The position numbers and the translations under genes are program-made. A stretch of 64,000 bases of DNA from Cliona cf. orientalis (Eukaryota; Porifera; Demospongiae; Clionaida; Clionaidae), in NCBI GenBank assembly GCA_963930775.1, contig OZ005704.1:5766001-5830000 (forward strand), read 5' to 3'. This document shows, in pieces, positions 21,767 to 33,728 of the stretch (its first letter is position 1; the number at the start of each line of letters is the position of its first letter). The notes under the pieces are model-generated. The model was given only the letters and a program-made list of their open reading frames with translations. It did no database searches and was not told the DNA's origin.

Positions 21767-21822
21767 TAGCCTCGTCCCCAGGCCCCTCCCCCCGCGTTGG
21801 GAGGGGCCTGGGGACGAGGCTA
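21767..21822. repeat. Perfect 24-bp inverted repeat (hairpin)
   Basis: TAGCCTCGTCCCCAGGCCCC at the left is mirrored by GGGGCCTGGGGACGAGGCTA at the right, with 24-bp arms and an 8-base loop (CCCGCGTT). The arm resembles the ends of the TAGTCTCG TIR elements, suggesting an element reduced to its two ends. It directly follows the 430-bp array. Confidence 0.8.
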
Positions 21823-22076
21823 CTATCAAACCATCTTTCCATACATCTAGTATGTAGTATCTGCTGTAACACAGTAATCGTAACCTATAAACCCATGGCC
21901 AGCTATATACCACTCTATTAGCAGTACAAGTGAAGCTCACTGTGGATGCAAACAAGCCTCACTGGAAAAGATTTTCATCTGTTGATTAGCTATCATAACT
22001 GAGATCTCATGCAGTCCTGCCAGTTTACAAATTTTATGTACCAGAACATGACAAAATACACCATTAGCTACCATTA

Positions 22077-22467
22077 TTACCCCGCGCGCATGCGCAAGGG
22101 GTAAAGCAATCGTCTGTCGTCGTTGTCGTTGTCGTCGTTGTCGGCACGAAAATCGCCAGATCTCGTGTTCTAGGCATCTGTGCGAGCTCTAATCACAACC
22201 AGTCAGTAGATATCGGTGAAAAACTGGTTTATACGTGCTTCGAATTGCTCAAAAGGGCTTACTTGTGCTACAAATCGTGCATTTTCTGTTCAGCATGCCT
22301 GTGGTTTATCGACCACACCCACTCTTTTAGTATGCAGATAACACTGCGCATGCTCAAGCTCAATGTTGGAAAGGGTCGTCAAATCATAAAACTGCCGCAT
22401 AGCGTTGCAATACTACGCTGTACAGTGGCAGAGCGCGCGGGGTATGTGCTCTACAGAGCTCTAGTTA
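22077..22467. repeat. Dispersed repeat family D, copy 3
   Basis: Starts TTACCCCGCGCGCATGCGC and ends GCGCGCGGGGTATGTGCTCT ACAGAGCTC. Contains GTCGTCGTTGTCG simple repeat and GGAAAGGGTCGTCAA. Copy B of the segmental duplication lacks it at the matching place (ACCATAATTATTATAGATGA at about 30,930), so it was inserted or lost after duplication. Confidence 0.7.
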
Positions 22468-24847
22468 AATACTGGCTGTGACCTCTAAATTTTTATTTTT
22501 TTCGTGTATTTGGAGTATCAACCTTTCAAAGTGCATGACCTTTGCTATTCCCATATATGCGTAATACAAAGAGTGGCCAGCACAACTTTGGAATCGGCCC
22601 AAAACCTACTGGTGTTTCCAGCATAATTTTGGTACTGCTGAGATGGGAAAGACATGGAGAATACAGTGGTGACCTCTAATTGTGCTTAAATGGTAATATC
22701 AGAGAGATATAGTCCAAAATATAACTTTCTAATACAAATCTCTGTAGACATGAAAGGTGCAAGGTAGTGACAGAAACATGCTATGTCCTCAAACGTCTTG
22801 ATATGTATTATTAAGAGGACATGCAAAGCAACTATGCATGATCAACAAGGAACATGATCAACTGTTGTCAATAAACATTGAAGTTGAATTGATACCTTTT
22901 GGTAATTAGTACCAGATTCGAGCTCAGAAGGCTCGTACTAGTGAGTTAGCTGTTGATATGATACTCATGCCACTCTCTATAGACAGTGAATAAAAGTAAC
23001 AGAACATCACATAATATGAAATCATAATAACAATATTATTATTATATTAGCTACATGTATAGTATTATAGAAACAGCTATAGACTGATATTATATCCATA
23101 TTGAAGTCTATAAGAATAATAATTATTAACTTAAGCTTATAAGCATCAAAAGATTCATATGCATGCATGGACAGAATCTTATAGCTATATAATTATTATG
23201 TGTTAGCAATAATTGCATGGCATAGCTATAGGCTACATACAGCTCAGGTAGCACAGTATGATATAGTATCACATTGATTATTATTGTTAATCATCAAGGA
23301 CACAAAATTAATACCAGATCCTGTATGCATGGGAATGAATCAGATTATTTAAGTGTGAGTATGCATAGCATGCTCACACTAAACTGTCAAAAATAATCTG
23401 ATTTGTTCCCATACAGGATCTGACCGTTTATTCAAGTTGTAGCTATAGTAAGGTATTCAATGACATGCATGTACGTATTAATGTGTTATTACAAGTGCCA
23501 GCTTACTCAAGCCGGCATGCTATGTGTACTTTCAGTGTTAATAATAACTATAATTATTACGCATGCCTTCTCCCAAATCAGAATAAGTAATCATCGTTAT
23601 GATAATAATACTGAAAGCTATAGTGCAATCTATAAACACTCCTTCGCAAAAATTCAACCTTGTCAGTATGATTCGTGTATACACTGGTGCTATATCTGTA
23701 ACGGAATGATCCTCACTTTTTAGTGAGCGCAATTAAGTGACTCTGATGACTAAAAAAGCTTTTCAATACAAGTGCATGATGCAAGTCATAATACAGAAGA
23801 ACATGCATGACTAAAATATTAGCCTCAAGCTCAAAATTAAACTGCAAAAAGAAAATTAGTCACAGGACTTTTGTATCTTGATGATTGTACCACTTTTTGT
23901 ATTGAAACCCATCAATCAAAATGAAGCCTTTTCTTCTGAACCATGATAAAATATGAGGTATAGGGGACATTCTTACTGCCAGCTAGGGCATATGCAATTT
24001 AGAAATTTTTAGGGCTCCGGATCCGTTGAACCCCTATTAATTACCATAGTATAATACCTCCTAAAGGGTGTCCAAATATTTAATACCAGTAATATATCGT
24101 TACAGTATTATAATAACAATAATATGCATTTGTCGTTTTTTAGGCAGATGCCCATAATAGCTTTGAGATCTATGATAATATAATAACTAGCTATATCAAT
24201 GATAAGAAAAACCATCAGTTAATGGCCTGGTGCTGTAAAGGTGTGCTTCAATGATGTCCTACTTATTGCAGAGCAAGCTCGAGCGCTATAATAATTATTA
24301 TTATATCGTGTCTTAATTTGCGCGCTGCAGGATGGTTGAAATCATGATATCTTGAGATCTGTGTATTATTTGAATATAATATTATGTATGCATGCTAGCT
24401 GGATATTGATGTACATTAATAATGTAGCCCCATGCATACATCAACAGGCATGCAGTATATAATATGCCAACTAATGTTTACTTTACAGATATTATATTAA
24501 CATTATGATAGTACATAATAATATTATATACTCCAATAAATTTAAACTGTAGCTACTTTGGAACTGCATGGCAAGATATATAATGTGGGAGTATGAAAAA
24601 CACTGTGTGCATACGTGTACAGGCTTAATAATATGTATACTGTACACATGCATGCACTGATTAATTCAGAAACATTTACGGCATGCCATGGGGCTCAAGC
24701 TTTCCTATAAATCAAGAGGGATTACAATAAGACAAACAGTTTTTCAGTGTCTGAAGATTTACTAACATCTGATTCTGATTAATTCAGTGTGCTTGTCGTT
24801 ATTACTGCACGATTTAAGAGCTGGTGATCAATTGCTGCTTCAAGATT
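22468..24847. other. Upstream region of cassette A
   Basis: AT-rich non-coding DNA. From about 22,830 on it is collinear with 30,950-32,309 and 54,770-56,526, the upstream parts of cassettes B and C. Aside from the foldback repeat at 23,315 no gene or RNA is recognised. The last 200 bases should contain the promoter of the tetraspan gene. Confidence 0.6.
23315..23422. repeat. Foldback repeat conserved upstream of cassette A
   Basis: Arms CAGATCCTGTATGCATGGGA ATGAATCAGATTATTT and its inverted partner (AAATAATCTGATTTGTTCCC ATACAGGATCTG) flank a centre with a second stem (GTGTGAG / CTCACAC). Equivalent foldbacks are at 31,409-31,541 and 55,202-55,340, so it predates the duplications. Probably a small MITE. 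Confidence 0.75.
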
Positions 24848-26204
24848 ATGGATGCACAGAAAACATCATCAGGTTTTTCTGTAGCTCAGATAGTACAGAA
24901 AAATCCCCTCAAATTGGTTGCCATTATTCTAAGGATTATTGTCATTGTAAGTTGTTTAAATTATGTACAAGTCATGCACTGTTGCAGTAGACTGTTCAAT
25001 CTAGACTTCTTGGATAGTATTACCATATTTAATTGCATGCATTGTACTTGTAAGTATCATTGATCCTCTAAATTTCCAAAATTGATATGTATGTATAATA
25101 TGTGACCATTCATCATAATTGCATTTGCGTTGCATGCAGGTATTTGCAGTGGTAACTGCTCTGTGTGGAATTATTGCCCTTAGCAAGGTGAATATTGAGT
25201 ACGTTCATGCAGAAACGGTGGCTGTTGGAGCTCAACCGGACCAACTGAAATATGCTATCAACACCAATACACTGATTTGTGGCTCGCTGTTTCTGCTCAC
25301 TAGTGGAGGCACGCTACTCTATGAGATAATAATTCTTATTAAGTCCATAGTGTCAAAAGATCAGAATACCAAGGTGTTGTCAATTGTGGTGAGCCAGTTA
25401 TCATTAATCCAAGCTTGTGTAGCTACTCATTTATTGAAATTATTTTTATCATGCTCTGCAGGAAACTGTGCTTGGTTCAATTAGTGCATTGGTGTTCTTC
25501 AGCCTTTCCATTGCCCTAGCTAACTCTGCTAATGAGTATGCTAGTTATGTTCGTAGTAATTATTTTGGGATACGTGAACAGCACCCTCTCATCATGCCTG
25601 ATCAAGCAACTGCTGTAAGTTACACTATGATACTCGATTATTACATAATAATGGAATATTTTTGCATATAAATGCCTTGCATGAATTAACACTAATACCC
25701 GTATTTCCTCGAAATCTCGCCGCGGCGAGATTTTATTTCAAGGCTCCGTTTGGTGCGGCGACAATTCGAGGGCGGCTAGATTTCGAGGGCGGCGTCTACA
25801 GAGATCGATGCGCATGCACGTACAGAGCTTCAATAATAATGTAAAATGTCCGTGCGCATACGGAAATTGCTGTCGATCCCTTACCATGCGGCGAGATTTC
25901 GAGGGCGGCGTTTATTGGGACGAGTTAGTAGATAGATGCGGCGACATTTCGAGGGCGGCGGGATTTCGAGGTGCGGCGAGATTTCGAGGAAATACGGTAT
26001 GTAGAAATTTTAGTACCATAAGTAATAATTATTATAGTAGTAGTATAGCCACCCATTTACCATCATACCAATAAGGGTATAGCATTGTTTAATTTGATTA
26101 ATATTTGTTTTTAGGCCTTTGGATTCCTCACCACATTTGCCATAGCTGGGCTGATAATTCTCTTGTGGATAAAGTTCTATATTGAGAAATCTCGAGCTGC
26201 TTGA
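24848..26204 (+). CDS. Small four-exon tetraspan protein, cassette A (196 aa)
   Basis: Exons 24848-24946, 25140-25388, 25462-25614 and 26115-26204, all phase-0 GT-AG joins, 591 bases with stop TGA. Exon 1 (MDAQKTSSGFSVAQIVQKNP) leads into TM1, completed by VFAVVTALCGIIAL in exon 2; a loop (VNIEYVHAETVAVG) precedes TM2 (LICGSLFLLTSGGTLLYEII) and a basic segment KSIVSKDQNTK; exon 3 has TM3 (VLGSISALVFFSLSIALA) and a loop; exon 4 has TM4 (GFLTTFAIAGLIILLWI) and ends EKSRAA. Both termini are predicted cytosolic. Exon number and phases match the two larger tetraspan genes upstream. It lies about 400 bp before a large membrane-protein gene in the same direction, and this pair is repeated in B and C. 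The function is unknown. Confidence 0.85.
25695..25999. mobile_element. MITE, TA target site, in intron 3 of the cassette A tetraspan gene
   Basis: Left end TACCCGTATTTCCTCGAAAT and right end ATTTCGAGGAAATACGGTA are inverted repeats with TA at both borders. The interior repeats GGCGAGATTTCGAGGGCGGC. It is absent from the same intron in cassettes B and C, so it inserted after duplication. Confidence 0.8.
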
Positions 26205-26609
26205 TGTGGCAGTCACTGAACTTGAACTTGTAGCTGCTATATTAGTATTAATACTCTCAGGCTTGATAAAGTAGCACTATAGCATTATAGAAATAATTAT
26301 CTTTATGTACTCTATAATAATTTGTTTTGGGTGAAGAATACCATGCACACATGCACGCACTATTTTTTTGCCTTCTTCAGCAATCAAATCTACGTTAAAG
26401 CTTTATGTGTACAAATGTAGTTGGTCCCAACACCACATTGTTTGTCACATCCTAACAGGAGCTATCAAAATTAGGCTAAAAAAGGGCAATTATTATTGTG
26501 CACTGAAAAAACACAATTAACACAAGCCAATTTGCAGATACATTGACAGATATCTTTCAGTAATATTCAACTTTACTTTAGATTGCATAATATTCCGCTA
26601 GCTACCATC

Positions 26610-29605
26610 ATGCTCATTCACAGCATCATCCTGAGTGTGCTAATCAGCTTACCATCTGGAGAATCTTGTGCAGTTAGAAATTTATACTACTATGTCATAC
26701 CAGATTCACAACCGAATGTTACCAGAAATGCTATGTTACATTATCATAAAGATGAAGTATCGTATAAAACTCTGAAGGAATACCAGGAGATGGGGAACTT
26801 CAGTGAATGTGACTACCAAGGCAATCAACATATTGCCACTATCATTGAAAAATTCTTGGCGAGAGTGCATGAAGCAAAGTCAGACAAACCTCTACGCTTC
26901 GTCAATGTGGAGGGGATAACATTTGTTGGCTCTGGCCATTCTGATCAAGTTATTATTAAGAATCTTGGCCTTAGAATCATTACAGGTACAGTGGTCATAC
27001 GGAATATCACAATGGAGGGAAGTTATAGATCATCCTCATCTAAAAATATTTATCAACTGCTAACAATAGTGAACTGCAAATTTTTTGCTTCTCAAATGCA
27101 ACAGTAGAGCTCACTATTGAAAGTAGCGAATTTCATAATAGCTCATCTACTGCCATAACTTTATACTCAAGTTTTGCAATATTCTGTGGTACAGTGATCT
27201 TTGAAAATAACAGTGGATTGAAGGGAGGAGCTATAGCTTTGATTGGCTCAACATTGACTATTAAAAGCAAATCCTTAATTAGTGGTCTTCAGGAATAATC
27301 ATGCAAATGAAACTGGAGGAGCCATATACACAGATAATGTTGAGCCCCGGATTAATTTGGAAGGATATAGATCGTACTGCTTTTATATGCTGGATGTGCC
27401 ATTTAATCATACAGAAAGCAATGCTCTAGATAACTTTACACAGGTTTTGAGGTTTGAGAGTAATACAGCTTCTTTGGGAGGTGATCATATCTATGGAGCC
27501 AAACTGAAAAGTGACTGTGTATCCTCAAGCTATTGTCATGACGATAACTGTTGATATAGCTAGTTATGAAACAATTGGAAATGTGTTCAAAATTTGATCT
27601 AGACTACACTATCAGTACTTCATGGTCAGCCGTATCTGGAGATCCTACACGTCTATGCATATGTGACAACAATGGTCTACCGCAATGTGCCAATGCTTCG
27701 ATGATCTATCTCGAAATTAATGTTTATCCTGGACAACCTTTTAACATCTCAGCGGTATTAGTTGGCGGGGACTTTGGCACAACAACTGGTACTGTATATG
27801 CACACATAAAGGACTCCAAATTAGGAAGGTTGATGTCTAATGAGTATATATGCACAGCTCGTGCTGGAAAATACCAAGTGCACTGATCTGAAATACTCAA
27901 TACAATCAAATCGTTCATCGAAAGTGCTCTACCTTACAGCCAAAAAAACAACTTCGGATACTCTTGGTAACAAAATTCTGCAGGATCCAGTCCAGTTGGA
28001 TGAGCACATCAGGAACTACACTGAGATGGGAATCATTGACCAAAAGTTACTTCATGTACCAATTATGATAAATGTGACCCTACTCCCATGTCCACCTGGG
28101 CTCACACTACAGCAGAAACCACCACACTGTAACTGTAGCTCCATACTGACTGCCAATAATATTCAGTGCTTCTCCAATGATGAAGGTAGTAACTTGAGAT
28201 GGGACGGACTCCTCTGGATAGGGTATACAAGGGTGAAACTGACATTATGATTTCCAGATGCCCCATAGACAATTGTGAGATGGATGAAAAGGACATTAAC
28301 CTTCAGAAAAATCCAGATGCTCAGTGTGCCTACAATCATGCAGGAGTGTTGTGTGGTAGGTGCCAAAAAGGGTACAGCCTGGCTATTGGTTCCTCTCACT
28401 GCATTCATTGCCCCAATAACAACAATTTGGCACTTCTCATTTTCTTTGCAGCTGCTGGGTTCTTTCTGGTGATTGCCATCTCTGTATCTAATCTCACAGT
28501 CACGCAAGGTATGATTAACGGACTGATGTTTTATGGCATCCACAGAAAAAAGAAACAGGGAATTGTCACTAGCAGTAATAGCACATGCTTGTGGTGGCTG
28601 TAGGTCAAATTGCCATCGAGTGCCCATACCCTAATACTTTGTCCATGGGGGTGCGTTTTCAGATCAGCCAGTCGAAGTGAAGCAATGATCGTGCGAAGAA
28701 GTTTAGCATAGGACAGAAACAGTAGCGTTGCTAGAGTTGGAACTGATCTGTCACCAAAAATTTTGGAAAGCTTCGAGGAGTAGTGGACACCAAGTAGAAA
28801 TATTGCGGCTATGTAAAATGGAAAGATGAACTGCAACCACATTTTGCCATACATATCCAGGCCATTGTAGAAGCAGGTCTCAATCCCAAAGTCAAGATTT
28901 AACCAAGCAAGAAATGTCTTAAGAAAGACTGATATTCCAGTTGGATTGTGAGGGAAGAAAGCATTTTGGTAGGTCCACACAATATTGGCATACACAGTTA
29001 TCCTTTTCTCAATGCAGTGGCTGAGAAAGGTTGATCACTACAAACCTTTGAAGCCACTAGCACAGTACAAGCCAATATATGATGCATATTTTGGGCCTCT
29101 AAAAGACAAGCATCATTACTGGTTTGGGACACTTCTTTTAGCACAAGGAATACTTCTTGTTGTGTCATCCCTCACTCTAAATCTAGTCCCTATTTTCAGT
29201 TTGCTTCTGTTGCTGATTATTGTTACCCTTTTGCTCTGCTATCTTAATCACGTCAAGATATATAAAAAGCTTTATCTTACACTCATAGAAAGTTCATTTT
29301 TGCTGAACCTTATCATGCTCACTGCTGGAAGTCTATACTTCAGAGAGAGTGAGAGTGGACAAACGACCATACTTTGTGTGTCAGTTTCTATTGTCTTCAT
29401 TGAATTCTGTGGAATCGTAGTTTGGAACTTGATCCCACTAAAAAATATTAACTATTTCAAGAGAAAATCTGATTGCATAAATGACAATAATCAAGAGTTG
29501 GATACTGTTCAGATTCTTGAATACAGTGACTACATTGACCGCAGTAGAGAGGAACAATACGTGTGCTTTCATGACTCTATAACTGCGGATGACATTACAG
29601 ATTAG
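26610..29605 (+). pseudogene. Large beta-helix/multipass membrane protein, cassette A, heavily disrupted
   Basis: Homologous throughout to the cassette B gene. It starts MLIHSIILSVLISLPSGESC (signal peptide) and ends with the same tail and TAG. Lesions against copy B: loss of about 8 bases near 27,096 after FASQM; a 4-base gain near 27,277; a stop (TGA for CGA) at 27,552 followed by a 4-base gain (CTAG type); one extra base near 27,588; a 4-base gain near 27,845; a 2-base gain near 28,225; and inversion of about 457 bp at 28,535-28,991 removing TM2-TM4 from the sense strand. Reading pieces remain on both sides (27,282-27,554; 27,566-27,886; 28,985-29,605). It cannot encode the full protein. 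Confidence 0.9.
28535..28991 (-). other. Internal inverted segment of the cassette A gene
   Basis: The minus strand is open and reads NIVWTYQNAFFPHNPTGISV through LLLLVTIPCFFFLWMP, the part found on the plus strand in cassettes B and C. The flanks (GMINGLMFY before, YTVILFSMQWL after) are on the plus strand in normal order. Both junctions show TATG/CATA microhomology, so the piece flipped in place. Confidence 0.9.
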
Positions 29606-30210
29606 TTACTCGGAATCACATAGCTATAATGATGATAGCTATAGAGACTATAGGGTCAGTACTAGCATGATGGTCTAGCTGCCATCTGTCAGAAATCATT
29701 GATATCTAATGGATATATGGTTTCTATTATGCATCCACACTGTTCAGTTGAGGTAATAATCTTTCTAGTGTGTCAGTTTTATGTCATTAATTCAACCACC
29801 TTGGTGCACACTTGATTAGTTTATGTATAACTATTATGTATCCTGTAATGCATAAAGTATTATAGAGAGAAAAAATATATTATATATATATAAATGACTT
29901 CTCTTGTCATTCACCAAAAGTTACCGATTATGGAAAATGTGACCCTATACTTCCCCCTAAGCCCCCCCCCCCCCCCCCCCCTTTTTGAGCAGTACTAATA
30001 TGTGATTGATGAATTTTACTATAATGATAGTTAGATAGCCAAAAATGTGCAAGAAATTTGAGATATTATAATAGCTGGAAATAGCTGATTTAATGCATTT
30101 TTAAGGTTCTGGACACAATTTTAGGACATAATTTTTCGCACGCTTCACAAGCAGTTGTCACAAAGCCGCCCCCCCCCTCCCCCACTTTGAAAACCATGTC
30201 TACGCCCTTC
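29606..30210. repeat. 3' flank of cassette A with poly-C tracts
   Basis: Collinear with 36,716-37,170 and 60,431-60,890. Contains C tracts (29,962-29,981 and 30,170-30,184). Homology to cassette tails stops at about 30,210 within CTACGCCCTT, the junction with cassette B. Confidence 0.7.
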
Positions 30211-32309
30211 ATTGTTCACAGTACCACAGCCTATATTATGTTACAAGGTTAAGTTTGTGCATTATCTAGAGCTGTGATCCCATTAATTTTCAACCACAAC
30301 TGCACCAGCTGACAATGGCCCCAGGGCCAGAAGCTGCACTGTATTATATATGTACGGTACAATTTTGTATCCATGCAAGATTGTCAGACACAGTAGCTAC
30401 TGTATTATGCGTACATTTTGGATTTAATTTAGTGTAACTTTAAAGTTTAGTTTCAAGCAAGTCTTATACTCCCAGATTCTATTTACATAGATATAATTAT
30501 ACATACCTGTATACAACCCGAGAAGCGTATGCATATGATGAATGATTATGCCAGTAAATTGACTGCTAGCACATACTAGGTAGGAAACATGGGACCCCCT
30601 ATTTTTTTGAATATCACACTAAGTATAGTCTTAATCCCTTGCCTATATAGAGCCCTCCTTGATCAAACCATCTTTCTATACATCTATGTAGTATCTGCAC
30701 GCATACTGTATACGTAACACAATAATTATAATCTATAAATTAAACCCATGCATGCAGCTACCACTAGCTCCATTAGCAGTACAAGTGGAGCTCACATGTG
30801 GATGCAATCAAGCCTCACTGGAATAAAAAAAAACACTTTCATCTGTTGATTAGCTATCTGAAAAGATATCAGTCCTGCCAGTTTATAAATTCTATGTACC
30901 AGAACATGACAAAATACACCATTAGCTACCATAATTATTATAGATGAGGACATGCAAAGCAACTACGATCAACAAGGGACTTCTGTCAGTACCAACTGTT
31001 GTCAATTATTATTGCAAAAAACATTGAAATTAAAGTGACATCTGTTGATAATTAGTACCAAATTCGAGCTCATGCAGAGTCTCTTAGTGAGTTAATAGCT
31101 GTTGGTATACTCATGCTACTCTCTATAGATAGTGAATAAAAGTAACAGAACATCACATGTCATGTAAAATCATATTAATTTAATATAGTTAAATGAAACA
31201 GATGTAGACTGACATCCATGTTGAAGTTCATATAATATTATTATACTGTGTCTAAGAATAAGCATCAAAAGATTCATATGTAATGGACAGATGCTATAAT
31301 TATACATGCATGTGTTTGCAATAATTGCATGCATACAGCTCAGGCAGCACAGTATCATAGTGTCATATTGATTATTATTGTTAATTATCAAGGATACAAA
31401 ATTAATACCAGGTCCTGTATATGCATGAGAATGAATCAGATTATTTTAGTGTGAGTATGCATAATTATGATAAAGTTTGTATAATATTATATGTTAATAT
31501 ATCAAAAATAATCTGATTCATTCCAATACAGGATCGATCTGATTGTTTATTCAAGTTGTAGCTATATTATATCAAGGCCCGTCATGTACGTATTAATATG
31601 TGTTATTATAAGTGCCAGCTTACTCAAGCCGGCATGCCATATGTACTTTCAGTGTTAATAATAACAATAATTATGCATGCCTTAATTCTCCCAAATCAGA
31701 ATAAGTAATCATCGTTATGATAATTATATTATTATAATAGCTAATACTGAAAGCTATAGTGCAATAAACGCTCCTTTGTAAGAATGTCCCCTGGTACCTC
31801 ATAATGTATCAAGTTACTGATCCAAAAGAAAAGGCTTTATTTTGAATGATGGGTTTCAATGCAAAAGGTGGTGCAAATCATCAAGATACAAAAGTGACTA
31901 GCTTGCTGCAGTTTTGAATTTTCTTTTTGCAGTTAGTAGTTTAATTTTGAGCTTTCTCTTTTCATAATAATTATTATTATTAAATTTTAGTCATGCATGT
32001 TCTTTCTGTATTAGCTATGACTTGCATCGGGATGGTTGAAATTAATTTAAATGTGGGAGTATGAAAAACATTGTGTGCATGCATGTGCAGGCTTAATATT
32101 ATGACATTGTATACTGTACACATGCATGCACGGAAACGTTTACAGGCCCGGCTGGGGGCTAAAGCTTTCCTATATAAAGCAAGAGGGAATACAACAAGAA
32201 AAACAGTTTTTCAGTATCAGATTCTGAAGACTTGCTAAAATTTAATAATTCGGTGTGCTTATCGTTATTATTGATTTAAGAGCTGGTGATCAATTGCTGC
32301 TTCAAGATT
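30211..32309. repeat. Upstream region of cassette B, with relics of the minus-strand tetraspan gene
   Basis: From 30,211 the sequence resumes with a condensed copy of the 17.3-24.8 kb region: TTCACAGTACCACAGCC (as 17,328), the piece ACTGCACCAGCTGACAATGG CCCCAGGGCCAGAAG from exon 2 of the minus tetraspan gene (17,866-17,913), then 19,206-19,450, 21,825-22,070 and 22,830-24,847 equivalents. The 430-bp array and repeat D copy 3 are missing. No intact gene. Confidence 0.75.
31409..31541. repeat. Foldback repeat upstream of cassette B
   Basis: Same inverted arms as at 23,315 (CAGGTCCTGTAT ... ATACAGGATC; GAATCAGATTATTT / AAATAATCTGATTC) around an AT-rich centre. Confidence 0.7.
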
Positions 32310-33256
32310 ATGGACGCACAGAAAATATCTATACAGAAAAATCCCCTCAAATTGGTTGCCATTATACTAAGGATTATTGTCATTGTAAGTTGTTAAAGTT
32401 ATGTACAAGTCTTGCATGCACTGTCACTCGAAAGACCACTCATGCAATCAATCTATAGACTTCTTGGATAGTATTTGCATGCTTAATGATGACATGCATT
32501 TGCATTGTATATGTAAAGTATCATAGATTTCCAAAATTGATATTGCATTATAATTATGTGACCATTCATCATAATTGCATTTGCGTTGCATGCAGGTATT
32601 TGCAGGGGTAACTGCTCTGTGTGGAATTATTGCCCTTAGCAAGGTGAATATTGACCAAGTTCGTGCAGAAATAGAGGTTATTAAAGTTTATCCAGAACAA
32701 GGGAAATATGCTATCTATACCAGTACACTGGTGTGTGGCTCGCTACTTCTGCTCGCTTGTGGAGGTACACTACTCTACGAAATAATAATTCTTATCAAAT
32801 CCATAGTGTCAAAAGATCAGAATACCAAGGTGCTATCAATTGTGGTGAGCCAGTTATTAATCCAAGCTTGTGCACTCATTCATGAAGTTAATTTTATCAT
32901 GCTCTGCAGGAAACTGTGCTTGGTTCAATTAGTGCAGTGGTGTTCTTCGGCCTTTCCATTGGCCTGGTTAACTTTGCTAATGAGATTGCTAAGCTTGGTG
33001 TACAGCACCCTCTCATCATGTCTGATCAAGTAACTGCTGTAAGTTACAATAATAATGGAATATTTTTGCATGCAAATTCCTTGCCGCGGAGAAATTTATT
33101 TTGGTATCATAAGTAGCAATTTAATTAAGTTTGATTAATATGATGTTTGTTTTTATTCAATTCTAGGCTTTTGGATTTCTTACCACATTTGCCATAGCTG
33201 GGCTGATAGTTTTCTTGTGGATAAAATTCTATATTGAGAAATCTCGAGCTGCTTGA
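32310..33256 (+). CDS. Small four-exon tetraspan protein, cassette B (180 aa)
   Basis: Exons 32310-32384, 32596-32844, 32910-33038 and 33167-33256; phase-0 introns, 543 bases with TGA. Compared with the cassette A copy it lacks 8 residues in exon 1 (MDAQKISIQKNP) and 8 in exon 3, both multiples of three, so the frame is kept. The loop differs most: VNIDQVRAEIEVIKVYPEQG replaces the A sequence. TM2 segment LVCGSLLLLACGGTLLYEII and C-terminal EKSRAA are kept. No stop, frameshift or splice-site loss is seen, unlike its large neighbour 470 bp downstream. Confidence 0.85.
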
Positions 33257-33728
33257 TGCCTATACTATGGCAGTCACTGAATTTGAACTTGTAGCTGCTA
33301 TACTAGTACTAGAACTATCAGGCTTGATAAAGTAACACTCGCATTGTAGAGTTGTGTGCAATGTTTAGTTTGAGAGTATAACCTTATTATAGTTAATCGC
33401 TGTATACCTACTGTGATACATAAAATATCAATTTGAAGATAATTATGTATATGTGTGTGCCATGCACACACATACTATTTTAAATTTTGCTGTCTTTAGC
33501 AATAATTGTGAATCAAACCTGTGTTTATGTATAGTTAGTCCCAACACCACACAGTTTATCACATGCTAACAGAAGCTATCAAAATTGGGCAATTATTATT
33601 GCACTGAGCATAACACCTCTCAAGTTAGTAATTTGCAGAGACAATGATGACTCATAATTATAATAATTATCTTTCAGTAATATTCACCTTTACTTTAGAT
33701 TGTATGGTATTCTGCTATAGCTGCCACC
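33257..33728. other. Spacer between the paired genes of cassette B
   Basis: Non-coding. Collinear with the spacers at 26,205-26,609 and 57,532-57,958. The GCCACCATG start context of the large gene lies at its right end. Confidence 0.6.
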
